From positions 28,644,116 to 28,708,115 of the forward strand of contig OX457026.1 of the NCBI GenBank assembly GCA_949752745.1: a stretch of DNA of 64,000 bases. Direction: 5' to 3'. Positions 33,601 to 40,850 of the stretch are shown here, in pieces. The first letter of the stretch is position 1. Each line of letters begins with the position of its first letter. The translations under genes and the position numbers were made by a program. This DNA is from Protula sp. h YS-2021 (lineage: Eukaryota > Annelida > Polychaeta > Sabellida > Serpulidae). Under the pieces are notes generated by a model. The model saw nothing but the letters and a program-made list of their open reading frames with translations, ran no database searches and had not been told where the DNA came from.

Positions 33601-36600
33601 GATAACGCTCTCGCCCGCCTAGTGCCAACCGTTAAGGCTTTCAATGCCATCATTTCAGGCAAAGTCAAAGCCGGCCAGTTCATCATTAAAGAACTGCAGA
33701 AGAAGATGAGTGAAATAAGCGCAGCCGTGGATAGGGAGAGAGCAAAGCTTGATAATACTTATCAGGCGTACTTGGCTAAGTTCAAGGCTGACTATGATGA
33801 ATTGATGTCCCAAATGGACGCTCTTGAAAAAGACAAAAAAGTGGAGTGTGAGAAATTGATAGAGTCTATTCAGTTAAAAGACACAAGGAAGGAACAGCTG
33901 GTGCAGTGGACCAACACGACTTTGTCCGTGGCCAAGAACGCGAGCCTTCTGCATGAGCTACAAGCGGGCCTCATGTCCAAAGTAACGTCCATGGCCCGTG
34001 AGAAAACTGACCTTCCGTTCGCGGACGATTTTGACGACACCAGACTAGAGTTTGTGCCCTTTCAAGGTCAAATTAACATTGACAGTATTGAAAATGTGTT
34101 GGGTAAGGTGTTTGTTTATGGAATAGCCAAAGACCCGTATGTAGAGGGGGAAGCTTCGGAAACTACAAGTCTATGCAGCAGCGATGTTGACAGTGTACAG
34201 GGACTACCGTCTCGTCCGAACATTATTTTTCCTATGAAATCAAACTCATTGGAATGGAATTTTCCGATATCTCTGTTACCTAAAAGCGAAGGTCGCATTT
34301 ACTGCCAGTTCACCCTTGAACAAAACCGTACTGCTCACAGATTCGCAATGCTTTGGGGAGACTTGTGGGTTCCTGTGGATAACCAGTCACAAAGCTCCAT
34401 AACCGTGTACTCGAATGACGGTAAGCTCTTGCGCGATATAAAATTACACGCTTCGGTGACGTCACCAAGAGCGCTGGTGCAGTGCGCCAATGACGAAGTC
34501 GCCATTGCCTGTAACAAAGGCGTTTATGTCCTGAATCGGAAGACAGGGAAACTTTCCGAGCATCTAACCGGTAACTTCAGCGATATCTGCATGTATCAGA
34601 GTAAGCTGTACGCGTTGGATAACACCAGGGGTAGAGTAACAGTGCTCGCCTTCAAAAGCCTCTCTTGGCTTACCGAACGCCATATTCAACTGGAGAGAAC
34701 GGAACGAGGCATAACGGACACACTTGTAGTAGACAAACACCATCTCTACATCGCCTCGTGGAGTAATTACTGCGTTTTCAAATTCAACCACCAGGGCACG
34801 CTGCGAGCCAAGTACGGTAACTACGGCTCCGAGCAGGCCGGTCAGGTGGATAACCCGACGCTGTGTGGCTTCGATTCCAGCGGGGCGTTGGTGCTGTGTG
34901 ATAAGTGGAACCACCGGCTGCAGGTGCTCAGTAGGGAGAAGCAGTGGAGTACTGTGACGCTGCCAGGGCTCGAGAAGCCCAGTTATGCTGCGCCGGATTG
35001 CCGCCAGAGGGCGCTCTGGGTCTTGTGTGATGCCCGCAGGCTTTGCATGTATACCCTCCACTAAACCTTGTATGTCCCGATTTCTTCCGAATAACATTTT
35101 TAAAAAGGATTCGCGATAAAAGGGTGTGTTACTTAGGCTTTAGTAAGTGCCGTCTGGGTGGATCCAGGTTTTAAGCATTTATGGCTCAACACGAACGTTG
35201 GCCCAGATTTTGGAGAAGTCACTAGAAAGTGGATTTTTTTAAGGATGAAAAACTATGTCGTCATTTTATCCTTAGGTGAAGGAAAGAGTGCGGATTCATC
35301 AATAAATGAAAAAGTAGTTCGTAGATTGATAGTCAAACATTGTTATTGGTGTATAAAAAACAATATTTCGTTTCTTTCCAGAAAAATTCTTCCTCCCGCC
35401 TCATTGTGTAATTTTATATCCCCCCGCCACCACCTCCTTTTACGAGACCGCTGTTGGTTTTAAGGGCTACCAGCTATTAGATAAAAAATTTGCTTCTGGT
35501 GCCCCAAGTTTTTAGAGTGAATTAGATAAAAATTTGCGTGTGCAAACGACGTTTAAAGCATACTGTTGAGTGCACTAAGTTTGATTTCAACCTTGCACTT
35601 GGAGTATCATGACATATTTGATTGTATTATAATTTATCCTCTTGTCCATGGTTTTGGTGTGGCGTTTTAAATAAACTGAAAGTATTTGCCAGTGTATTAC
35701 TTTTTATTTCCCGGTGTGGTGGTTTTTTTATGCGATGTTGAGAATTGTCTCGACTGCGTACGTAGCGGAAATATTGGTTAGTTTGGCCAGTTGACTCGCT
35801 ATCTTTTACAAACCGTTTTACGTTGTAGCTCGAGACGAAGTCTAACAGACCGATAAAAACTGCGGTATGTGGGACCGATAAAACTGCTGTATGTGGGACC
35901 GATAAAAACTGCTTTATGTGGGACCGATAAAAAATGCTTTATGTGGGACAGATAAAAACTGCTGTATGTGGGACCGATAAAAACTGCTGTATGAGGGACC
36001 GATAAAAACTGCTGTATGTGGGACCGATAAAAACTGCTGTATGTGGGACCGATAAAAACTGCTGTATGTGGGACCGATAAAAACTGCTGTATGCGGGTCC
36101 AAACGATTTTGTGTTGGTCGCTCGGAGACATATTTACTGTGTTAACAAACCATTTTCAGGATGTCAATATTTAAAATATTAAATGAACCTTCATGCTCGT
36201 ACCGGATTAAAAGTAAATTTTCCAGATCTGGAAAATTCGAATTAGAAGACAAAAAGCACATTATTATAAATCCAGGGACCGCTGTTCGAGATCCATCATA
36301 CTTCGAATTTACCACACACGCGACAGATGTGTTTTGAAAAGACATTTGAAATAGCATCCTTAACAAATTAATAAATAAAAATAACATGAATAATTAACGT
36401 GGTGTGTGAAGACGTCTGCACCGAGAGGAAAAAAAGGTGAGTTTATTGGCCGAGCAGCTATAACTATTGGAGTGATTGAATTGCTCGTTGATGCGTCGTT
36501 CTCTTATTCTCTTATAAACATTTATACGCACCTTTTTGCTGAGGCTTCCTCGAACTTTCTGTCCATCTGCCATTACTTTTTTCGCGATCCGCTTTTTTTT

Positions 36601-39120
36601 TTTTCTTTTTTGACGATGTGGCAAACAAAAATGATATGTTTCACTCATGTCCTCGCATATTACAAATATTAATTAGGATGGCAGTACCTTTCTGAAAAAT
36701 CTTTTTATTATACTATTCAAGTATATATATTGTTTGACTGATTCCTAGAACATTTCTTCCCACAACTGTTGTTCTAGTCTGTTTAAAATTTCGGTTTTTT
36801 GTCCAGTTATGGCTAAAAAGTGAAGTTTGTATCTACTGGAAGATTTAGGATAGTGAGGTTGTTACCCTTGGAAAGATCACTATGCGTTGATCACACCAGA
36901 AGCTACATACCACCAACAGCTGGGCGCAGTCCCTCCACGAACTCCATGCGCTCATTTTTTTTTCCAGCAAAGCGACGGTGAAGGTCACCAGTATCTCGAG
37001 GGAGGCGATTGGGTGCGCGGGCCCATGCTGGGCACCGGCGCTTTCAGTACGTGTTACCAGGCCAGGGATGTGAAGACGGGCACACTCATGTGCGTCAAAC
37101 AGGTAATGCAAAGGACTTGACCAACTTCTAAGTTTGAATTATACTTTTTTTCTGCAGATTTTGCTTGTTTGTAGAAGTTGGTTAAGTTCGTGTATGTTGT
37201 CCTTTACTTTTCACCATGCGGACAGGAAGTTTAGTGTTGTGGTAGCTGTGATGCTTTGTCCAGTGTCATTCCGCACATCCGAGACGTGTAATATCGCTTC
37301 CGTATATGTTCCTCATAAATGTGTCCGTGTGGTTGCAGATCTGTTTGTTGTTACTGTGGCGCTTAATTTTCATTAACACATTAGCCTGTAATTTATTTGA
37401 TGGGAGATTTAGTTCTGTGTGATTGGAAATCTCGCTTCTGTGTGCTTACAGTAGGTATAGCAATCCCCGTGGATTGCAGTTCTCGTGTCGTGCGTGCAGA
37501 TCTCGTTGTGTCACGTTCCAGATCTCGTTCTGCCGTAACTCGGCGGACGAGCAGCAGAAGGTGTGCGAGGCGGTGCAGACGGAGATCGAGATGATGGCGC
37601 GGCTTAATCACCCGCACGTCGTGCGCATCCTCGGCGCCACGCAGCAAGCGTGCCATTTCTTCATGTTCGTCGAGTGGATGCCGGGTAGGGGGCGCCACAG
37701 GCTCGCCCAAACGACTGAGGCAGAGCAGTTATAGAAGCGTGAAAGTTTGAACTTGGGAGAAGTTTGGAATATGGGAGCATAGCTGTCACAATAAACTTTG
37801 TTTGAAATAGTAGACAAGTGTAACATGGTTTAGAATTTTTCAATAGCATTGCTGGAAAAGGAACTTAGATTTCTTATGCTTCGTTAAAACTGAAATTTTT
37901 TTTCGTTTGTTTCAAACTATCAAATCCAAAAAGTAGATTTTTCAAGACTTGACAAATGCCGCATTCGTTCACATCATATGTTGTTTTAGGTGGTTCAGTG
38001 TCGTATTTGCTGGATTTGTACGGTGCTTTCACGGAGGCAGTCATCGTTGACTACACCAGGCAAATATTACTAGGGCTCGCTTATCTGCACGAGAATCAAG
38101 TGCTGCACCGAGATCTTAAGGGTACGTATTCAGAACTGGAATATTGTAAGCTACGAAAATCGTGAAGAGACTGTCCAGGTATATGGGGTAGGGGAAGAGG
38201 GAAGGTTGTGGCGCATTCTGGGAGTTTTACACCTTACGTAGTCCACATAAAATAACAGTATTTTATGCACTAAAAAGAACAAAAAAAGAAAAAAAAAAAA
38301 AAAAAAAAAGACCAAACAAACGCAATATTGCATGTCTTTGCTCTTGGAATACAAGCGCATAATCTCTTCATGGTGCACGTTTTCGAAAGGAAAACATTGT
38401 TTTATAGAGGAGTTTAGTTGAATAGTACGCTTGTAGGATAATAATAAATAAATTAATATAACAAAGAAAACAAGGAGACAATTCAGGATTGGCTTGTACC
38501 ATCTGTTGAAAATTCGTTGTAATCTGAGTGACCTTCGTACACCATTGGTGCTGTGATGACGTAATGACGACGCTGCTGCAGGTGCTAACCTCCTGGTAGA
38601 CAGCACGGGACAGCGGTTAAGAATTGGTGACTTCGGTGCGGCCGCCAGGCTAGCTTCGAGGCATACACTCAAGGGAGAATTCCAGGTAAATAGGGGTTTC
38701 ACATGAACTCGCACTGCCACAAAGTACGCCATGCACTATACCTTGAACCCGCCACTTCTGTGGTAACTTTGCTCACATTTATCAAGTGAACATGAACAAA
38801 TAATTCGTTTTGCAGCTGAATAAACAGAGAGAAACAAAAAAAAATGGCCTTAACCCATTTCTTTATTTTAAAAATAACCTGCGCATGATGTGTTTCACAG
38901 GGGCAGCTACTGGGTACAATCGCATTCATGGCCCCAGAGACGCTGCGAGGAGAGAACTATGGACGCAGCTGTGACATCTGGGGTGTGGGATGTGTCATCA
39001 TTGAAATGCTGACGTGCAAACCACCCTGGGGACAGACAAACCTGTCCAATCATCTGGCCATGATATTCAAGGTGGGTGTGTGTATTTTCGGATAAAATTG
39101 TCGCAATGTTTACGTCACAG

Positions 39121-39157
<37 letters not shown>

Positions 39158-39592
39158 TTATTTCAAAATAATAACACTCGTTTGGGTTTTGTCTACACGT
39201 TCTGTTGGCGCTAGCCGGCATAATATCGGCTGGGTTCGGTGCAGAAAGTGCATGCGCAATACGTGCATGGCAGACAATATAAGTAAATAAAGTGTACAGT
39301 AACTTCCAGTAACCTGCGTGTGTGAGGCGTCATAACAGGTTTGCTCCCTGATGCTAAATATAATTTAAAACCAGATAACTGAGTTCTAGTATGTAAGTAA
39401 GAGATGGGTTCACCTTTTCAGATTGCCTCCACCACGCAGCCACCGCCTCTACCAGAGAACTGTCCGCCTCCAATCCGGGACATAGCCCTGCGCTGCCTCG
39501 AGGTGAACCGGGAGGAGAGGCCGCCTGCCAAGGACTTACTCAAACACCCCGTCTTTACCATGTTCATAAAGAAGAGAACACAAAAGAGATGA
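15269..39592 (+). CDS. MAP3K1: MAP3K1 (MEKK1) orthologue, whole gene model, 20 exons seen
   Basis: A MAPK kinase kinase that phosphorylates MKK4/MKK7-type kinases and, through its RING, acts as an E3 ubiquitin ligase. It works in cytosolic stress, cytoskeletal and apoptosis signalling. I recognise by family knowledge, in order: an N-terminal RPE...KKGP motif, the SWIM zinc finger, the RING finger, an armadillo/TOG-like conserved block, a long Ser-rich linker, a UIM-like helix and the kinase domain. Exons 2-20 join with consistent phases and GT/AG borders. The product is about 1,467 residues from the first visible exon, near the length of the human protein. The true first exon is not recognised; it must lie upstream, within or beyond the minisatellite region, because exon 1 as listed begins in mid-codon. 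Intron 14 hosts another gene. An AATAAA at 39832-39837 is a fitting polyadenylation signal. Confidence 0.93.
15687..15942. repeat. Exact 128-bp tandem duplication
   Basis: The segment GCATGGGAGTGTTTTGAAG... at 15687-15814 recurs at 15815-15942 with no difference that I can see. The identity indicates a very recent event or an assembly artefact. Confidence 0.93.
16243..16324. repeat. 30-bp tandem repeat, three copies
   Basis: ATGTTACACGATTGGTAC recurs at 16243, 16273 and 16303 with a 30-bp period. Confidence 0.9.
17442..17663 (+). CDS. MAP3K1: MAP3K1 exon 2
   Basis: Acceptor CCTCGTTTCAG and donor CCC|GTAAGT. The exon has 222 bases, phase 0 at both ends. It encodes a basic, Ser/Pro-rich stretch (SPKITAG...[15 protein letters not shown]) corresponding to the low-complexity basic region before the SWIM domain. 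Conservation is low, so the call rests on splice signals, phase and position. Confidence 0.75.
17935..18000. repeat. GAT/ATG trinucleotide microsatellite
   Basis: An imperfect (GAT)n tract just before the hairpin of the repeat element at 18000. Confidence 0.85.
18000..18554 (-). mobile_element. Hairpin-capped non-coding element H1
   Basis: The hairpin at 18000-18032 (TATCCACCGCC, 11-nt loop, GGCGGGGGATA; one mismatch) is followed after about 13 nt by GTGTCCGTCCGTC. Then come diverged ~178-bp tandem units carrying ATATCTCCGA(G/A)ACTAGTG and TTCATATTTGGTATG. The far end, at 18544-18554, is GGCGGGAGATA, matching the hairpin's right arm at 10 of 11 positions. It lies in intron 2 of MAP3K1 and has no coding capacity. 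The minus orientation is arbitrary and puts the hairpin at the 3' end, as in the copies at 59342 and 61089. Confidence 0.7.
18586..18643. repeat. TTG then TTA trinucleotide microsatellite
   Basis: (TTG)n passes into (TTA)n, ending about 50 bases before exon 3. Confidence 0.9.
18694..18897 (+). CDS. MAP3K1: MAP3K1 exon 3 (start of SWIM region)
   Basis: Acceptor TCGATTTCAG and donor CAG|GTAAGA; 68 codons in phase 0. The end reads [20 protein letters not shown] and then KYRVIIGPQ. This is almost identical to the strongly conserved segment that leads into the MAP3K1 SWIM zinc finger. Confidence 0.95.
19295..19408 (+). CDS. MAP3K1: MAP3K1 exon 4 (SWIM zinc ligands)
   Basis: Acceptor TCGTTTCAG and donor GAG|GTATCG; 38 codons in phase 0. 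It contains [11 protein letters not shown], the CxC...CxH ligand set of a SWIM domain, then [10 protein letters not shown] and DPMLW. SWIM domains mediate protein or DNA contacts; in MAP3K1 the domain is reported to bind substrates. Confidence 0.95.
19685..19842. repeat. 20-bp tandem repeat, about eight copies
   Basis: Units of CTGACTAGAACATTGTAATG with an exact 20-bp period. The last two units carry CTGGCT. The array ends about 40 bases before exon 5. Confidence 0.95.
19884..20053 (+). CDS. MAP3K1: MAP3K1 exon 5 (SWIM-RING linker)
   Basis: Acceptor TTATCCGCCAG and donor GA|GTAAGA; it ends in phase 2. It starts [16 protein letters not shown] (family: VESLFQKYHSRRSSRI) and continues into an acidic Ser/Pro-rich linker. 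Confidence 0.92.
20234..20535. repeat. ~22-bp array, each unit with an acceptor-like TGTTGTAG
   Basis: Units ACGTCAGTGAGACGTGTGTTGTAG of 20-24 bp give 13 occurrences of TGT(T/C)GTAG. The last one is the actual 3' splice site of exon 6 (AG at 20534-20535). The array therefore runs up to the exon without a spacer, and every earlier unit offers a copy of the same AG. Confidence 0.93.
20536..20657 (+). CDS. MAP3K1: MAP3K1 exon 6 (RING, first half)
   Basis: Starts by completing the Glu codon from exon 5. It encodes [15 protein letters not shown], then [16 protein letters not shown]. This is the first CxxC and the following Cys/His ligands of the MAP3K1-type RING. The donor is T|GTAAGT, phase 1. 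Confidence 0.95.
20658..21502 (+). other. MAP3K1 intron 6
   Basis: 845 bases without coding signal. The MITE at 21300-21461 occupies its distal part. Confidence 0.7.
21300..21461. mobile_element. Short TIR element (MITE-like)
   Basis: TIRs of about 29 bp: TATTCACAGAGGTTAACTG at the left and the inverse of GTTAACTTTTGTGAATA at the right, with few mismatches. It is 162 bp long and has no coding capacity. The pairing is visible by eye; the family is unknown. Confidence 0.75.
21503..21578 (+). CDS. MAP3K1: MAP3K1 exon 7 (RING, second half)
   Basis: Acceptor TCTCGTGCAG and donor GG|GTAAGA. With the split Trp codon it reads [11 protein letters not shown] followed by [10 protein letters not shown]. 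This gives the last CxxC pair of the RING. RING and MAP3K1-style spacing are complete, so ligase activity is plausible. Confidence 0.95.
21962..22186. mobile_element. MITE with 33-bp perfect TIRs, abutting exon 8
   Basis: Left end ATAGGGCCGATTTCACAACT..., right end the exact inverse ending ...GAAATCGGCCCTAT, 225 bp in total. Internal TCTAGAC/GTCTAGA motifs repeat. Flanks suggest a TA target duplication. The right end is only nine bases before the AG dinucleotide of exon 8's splice site. Confidence 0.88.
22196..22352 (+). CDS. MAP3K1: MAP3K1 exon 8
   Basis: Acceptor CTATGAATTTCAG and donor CCG|GTAAGC; it ends in phase 0. Mostly a Pro/Ser-rich linker, ending ATARPWIP (family: DLAEPWIQ), which opens the conserved armadillo-like block. 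Confidence 0.9.
22926..23168 (+). CDS. MAP3K1: MAP3K1 exon 9 (armadillo-like block)
   Basis: Acceptor GTGGTTTCAG and donor CTG|GTAATT; 81 codons. It reads [17 protein letters not shown], then [20 protein letters not shown], matching the conserved helical block after the RING. That block has been described as a tubulin-binding TOG-like domain in vertebrate MAP3K1. Confidence 0.95.
23506..23627 (+). CDS. MAP3K1: MAP3K1 exon 10
   Basis: Acceptor TTGTTCTGCAG and donor AA|GTACGC. It reads [12 protein letters not shown], then [18 protein letters not shown] (family: LQRLLQPVVDTILVKCAD). The phase-2 end joins exon 11 as Lys. Confidence 0.94.
23800..23891 (+). CDS. MAP3K1: MAP3K1 exon 11
   Basis: Acceptor TTTCCTTGCAG and donor G|GTAGCT. 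It encodes [19 protein letters not shown] then ELAVGKDIV (family: RTSQLSISTLLELCKGQAG then ELAVGREIL). Confidence 0.95.
24230..25178. mobile_element. Foldback-like element with tandem-repeat termini (degenerate)
   Basis: The left array (24230-24415) has ~20-bp units such as GACATCTCGGCACCCAGTTAA. The right array (25083-25178) has related units in inverse orientation (CTAGGTACCGAGTTGGCAGC, GGTGCCGAGTTGTC). AT-rich sequence without an ORF lies between. Inverted arrays of short tandem units flanking a core are the architecture of foldback elements. Divergence is high, so the pairing is suggestive. Confidence 0.55.
25189..25447 (-). mobile_element. Hairpin-capped non-coding element H2
   Basis: The hairpin at 25189-25212 (TTTATTCCCC, ACAG loop, GGGGAATAAA; perfect) is followed by GTGTCGGTCGGTCTGTC about 15 nt away. 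Next is a body with ACTGCTGCAAGGAGTTTAA and AAACTTGGTATGTGGC, resembling the unit of H1. The far end at 25440-25447 is GGGGAATA, identical to the hairpin's right arm. It has no ORF. Confidence 0.7.
25804..27295 (+). CDS. MAP3K1: MAP3K1 exon 12 (large exon, disordered linker)
   Basis: Acceptor TTGTATTGCAG and donor AG|GTTTTT (weak); 1,492 bases. The start, [15 protein letters not shown] then [20 protein letters not shown], continues the armadillo-like block. [17 protein letters not shown] helices follow (here [18 protein letters not shown]). The remaining ~370 residues are Ser/Asp/Glu-rich and of low complexity, as in the linker of other MAP3K1 proteins. Phase 2 at the end fits exon 13. Confidence 0.93.
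27727..27896 (+). CDS. MAP3K1: MAP3K1 exon 13
   Basis: Acceptor TTTGCTGCAG and donor A|GTATGT. It reads [15 protein letters not shown] then [13 protein letters not shown], matching the conserved linker segment (family: TVTFKSEVAVLSP). Confidence 0.92.
28401..28567 (+). CDS. MAP3K1: MAP3K1 exon 14 (UIM-like helix)
   Basis: Acceptor TTGTTTGCAG and donor CAG|GTAAGC, ending in phase 0. It encodes [19 protein letters not shown], an acidic run followed by an Ala-x3-Ser-like helix that resembles a ubiquitin-interacting motif, at the position where vertebrate MAP3K1 has a similar acidic Ala-rich segment. The exon's last 77 bases are the first copy of the 103-bp array. Confidence 0.9.
28491..31141 (+). 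repeat. 103-bp array, 26 copies, made from exon 14's end plus its donor
   Basis: Copies start at 28491 and every 103 bases to 31066 with no indel that I can find. Each carries the coding end of exon 14 (AGCAGAGTGAACTGCCTCAC...), the donor and 26 bases of intron. Copies 1-25 keep GT at the donor (CAG|GTAAGC, CAA|GTAAGC or CAG|GTTAGC); the last reads CACAAGGCAGCC and has none. Since 103 is not a multiple of three, reading past the first donor meets TGA in the next copy. Variant order in copies 1-6 recurs in copies 18-23, so the array also grew by multi-copy blocks. Confidence 0.96.
31404..31826. repeat. 31-bp minisatellite, about 13 copies
   Basis: Units CATATTGCGGTATGAGCAGG plus AGACCTACATA with a 31-bp period. 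Apparent minus-strand ORFs are repeat artefacts. Confidence 0.95.
31827..32976. other. Spacer before the nested TRIM gene
   Basis: Within MAP3K1 intron 14. Contains G-runs near 32066 and 32410 and otherwise AT-rich DNA. The promoter of the TRIM-like gene should lie here, but I cannot place a TATA box or initiator with confidence. Confidence 0.5.
32977..35064 (+). CDS. Intronless TRIM-type RING/B-box protein nested in MAP3K1 intron 14
   Basis: One 695-residue frame. The ATG has A at -3 and G at +4, and an in-frame TGA lies 21 bases upstream (32956-32958), so the start is firm. Domains: C3HC4 RING (C17, C20, C32, H34, C37, C40, C57, C60); B-box-like zinc finger ~93-125 ([16 protein letters not shown]); second B-box ~168-208 ([16 protein letters not shown], then [14 protein letters not shown]); coiled coil ~210-330; C-terminal ~400-695 with short beta-rich repeats ([40 protein letters not shown]) like an NHL-type propeller. 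Such proteins are E3 ubiquitin ligases; the propeller binds substrate or RNA. Absence of introns suggests an origin by retroposition, although many molluscan TRIM genes are single-exon. It lies on the same strand as its host. An AATAAA at 35670-35675 may end its transcript. Confidence 0.92.
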   Translation: MARQDDTERDLKVLVTCTECDDILYAPRMLACTHVFCEACVLKLRLHKVHEQMGYHCPSCGTFTNKDDVKENVLIRDLVALYHNVIKTDLDLRNVCGNCLENEPKWKCLDCRLDVCRNCKDSHDHDGGSVQQKHVRFSDVGSTKAVLTLHSPQPREISVASTVVDKALFCGTHYNQLLSWNCMTCERPVCDECKSARSPHRNHAIEPIDNALARLVPTVKAFNAIISGKVKAGQFIIKELQKKMSEISAAVDRERAKLDNTYQAYLAKFKADYDELMSQMDALEKDKKVECEKLIESIQLKDTRKEQLVQWTNTTLSVAKNASLLHELQAGLMSKVTSMAREKTDLPFADDFDDTRLEFVPFQGQINIDSIENVLGKVFVYGIAKDPYVEGEASETTSLCSSDVDSVQGLPSRPNIIFPMKSNSLEWNFPISLLPKSEGRIYCQFTLEQNRTAHRFAMLWGDLWVPVDNQSQSSITVYSNDGKLLRDIKLHASVTSPRALVQCANDEVAIACNKGVYVLNRKTGKLSEHLTGNFSDICMYQSKLYALDNTRGRVTVLAFKSLSWLTERHIQLERTERGITDTLVVDKHHLYIASWSNYCVFKFNHQGTLRAKYGNYGSEQAGQVDNPTLCGFDSSGALVLCDKWNHRLQVLSREKQWSTVTLPGLEKPSYAAPDCRQRALWVLCDARRLCMYTLH
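35065..35847. other. 3' flank of the TRIM-like gene
   Basis: AT-rich, with AATAAA at 35301-35306 and 35670-35675 as candidate polyadenylation signals. No coding sequence supported. Confidence 0.55.
35848..36097. repeat. 25-bp minisatellite, about ten copies
   Basis: Units GACCGATAAAAACTGCTGTA plus TGTGG. It lies between the TRIM-like gene and exon 15. Confidence 0.95.
36098..36967. other. Distal part of MAP3K1 intron 14
   Basis: 870 bases of AT-rich DNA with no feature I can support. It ends in a strong T-rich tract and TTTCCAG. Confidence 0.6.
36968..37102 (+). CDS. MAP3K1: MAP3K1 exon 15 (kinase glycine loop)
   Basis: Acceptor TTTTTTTTTCCAG and donor CAG|GTAATG; 45 codons in phase 0. It reads [20 protein letters not shown], then GTLMCVKQ: the Gly-rich ATP loop and the VAIK-equivalent lysine (CVK) of the kinase domain. 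Confidence 0.97.
37522..37684 (+). CDS. MAP3K1: MAP3K1 exon 16 (helix C region)
   Basis: Acceptor TCACGTTCCAG and donor G|GTAGGG. It reads [20 protein letters not shown] then ILGATQQ and FMFVEWMPG. The helix-C Glu lies in TEIEMM, and the hinge is FVEWM. Confidence 0.96.
37990..38121 (+). CDS. MAP3K1: MAP3K1 exon 17 (catalytic loop)
   Basis: Acceptor TTGTTTTAG and donor G|GTACGT. It encodes [14 protein letters not shown], then [17 protein letters not shown], giving the catalytic HRD and its Lys. Confidence 0.97.
38122..38581 (+). other. MAP3K1 intron 17
   Basis: Contains a long A tract near 38281-38309. Nothing coding is seen. Confidence 0.7.
38582..38685 (+). CDS. MAP3K1: MAP3K1 exon 18 (DFG motif)
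   Basis: Acceptor GCTGCTGCAG and donor CAG|GTAAAT. It reads [20 protein letters not shown] then ARLAS and GEFQ. DFG supplies the metal-binding Asp, and the next residues start the activation segment. Confidence 0.97.
38901..39071 (+). CDS. MAP3K1: MAP3K1 exon 19 (activation segment, APE)
   Basis: Acceptor TGTTTCACAG and donor AAG|GTGGGT; 57 codons. It reads [17 protein letters not shown], then [20 protein letters not shown]. Contains APE, the conserved T-loop Thr (GTIAF) and the DIW motif. Confidence 0.97.
39120..39163. repeat. ATT trinucleotide microsatellite
   Basis: (ATT)n, about 13 repeats with small interruptions, in intron 19. Confidence 0.85.
39422..39592 (+). CDS. MAP3K1: MAP3K1 last exon 20
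   Basis: Acceptor CACCTTTTCAG. It reads [20 protein letters not shown], then [20 protein letters not shown], and stops at TGA 39590-39592. The kinase lobe ends with the conserved RPP...LLKHPVF. A short basic tail (FIKKRTQKR) extends slightly beyond the usual C-terminus. Confidence 0.96.
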   Translation: MASTTQPPPLPENCPPPIRDIALRCLEVNREERPPAKDLLKHPVFTMFIKKRTQKR

Positions 39593-40751
39593 TAGGCTTG
39601 TGGTGGTTAATAGCACAATGGCTGTTATCTTCTGTGCTCTCGGTTCACTGGTCTGACTTTGCAAGCAGAATCAACAGATCTGATTTTGCAAGCGGACACA
39701 GATGAATCGGCGCGGAGAAAATTCATTAGCAAACAGGGTTTTGATTATCTACCTGTAAACGGAGAGATGTCATTACGTGTCGGTCTTGGCTTTGTGTGCC
39801 TGTGTAGTTTGATTGTGGCCCTCTGGTGTTAAATAAAAGACCCGCTTATTAAATGCCAGGAACAAGGACATGATTGATGCCGCGGCAACTGTTTGATCTT
39901 GCATGTCTCGGCCGCGTTTGCGTGTAACTAGCCTAACGCGCAAGGTCAAACGTAACGTGCTGTCGCTCGCGTGATAACCCTTCACAGCTGTCTTTACTAA
40001 CGACAAGAAAAGCACTGTTTGCCTGTTATGGTCATGACGATTTAGAACATGCTGTGGCAGCGTTATTTATATGATTGTACAGGCGCGTGGCGTGTTGAAC
40101 TGCGCGTGGATCGATTGAGATCCGTCGAGTACCGGTATATTTTAAGTTAAAACCGGTGAGTGAGGGCAGACAGTCTCAGACTTCTAACTGTTCCGCAATT
40201 AAATTCATGAAGTAACACTGACCGTTTTTCTGACTGTTACCAGGCAGAATGATTCACTAAAACACAAAGATTTTTCTTCAAGAATTTTTTATTTATGTAA
40301 TGATATTGTTAAATATTGGCGTGTATTTTACGCCTCCAGACATTTAATATATGTGCCTTGTTAGCCCAGTGCCTTACGGCAGTGTGACTTGTGACTGGTT
40401 CACATTTGTCGGCTCGGTTTAAGTCTTTCGCTGAAAAATTATACAACTAAATGTTTGTTCTGACTCGTTGCTAAATTGTTTTAGTGCTACGGAAGGATGA
40501 AAATTGAAGCATTTTTCTGAGACTTCCAAGAGTGTAAAATGATTTAGGCTGTAAAGGGTAAACTGACAGCATGCTTCTGTACAGTCGTATAACAAGTATT
40601 ACTCGGTATTTTTCTGCACCGAAACCAAAAACAACTGCATTTAACATGTTCTTGTGTAGTTTCACATACAGGTCTTTTATCATTTGAATTCACATTTTAT
40701 TTTAAAACTATTAGTAATTCTAGCTGACACTTTTCCAATAGCTTCACTGCC

Positions 40752-40850
40752 CTCCCCCCCCCCCCCCGCCTCTCGCCCCCCCGCCCCCCCCCGCCTCTCA
40801 CCCTTCCCCCCGCCTCCCCCCCCCTCCGCCTCTCGCCCCCCCCCCCCCCG
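40752..40850. repeat. C-rich low-complexity tract
   Basis: Long C-runs broken by GCCTCTCG or GCCTCC units; the minus strand is G-rich and could form quadruplexes. Length is prone to sequencing error. Confidence 0.85.

Noticed and set aside
34564..35097. 177-codon minus-strand frame
   Set aside because: Antisense shadow of the TRIM-like gene; no domain, no splice context.
35799..36131. Minus-strand frame of repeated [13 protein letters not shown]
   Set aside because: Translation of the 25-bp minisatellite.
38151..38732. 193-codon minus-strand frame
   Set aside because: Covers intron 17 and antisense of exon 18, with a poly-Phe run from the A tract; not credible.
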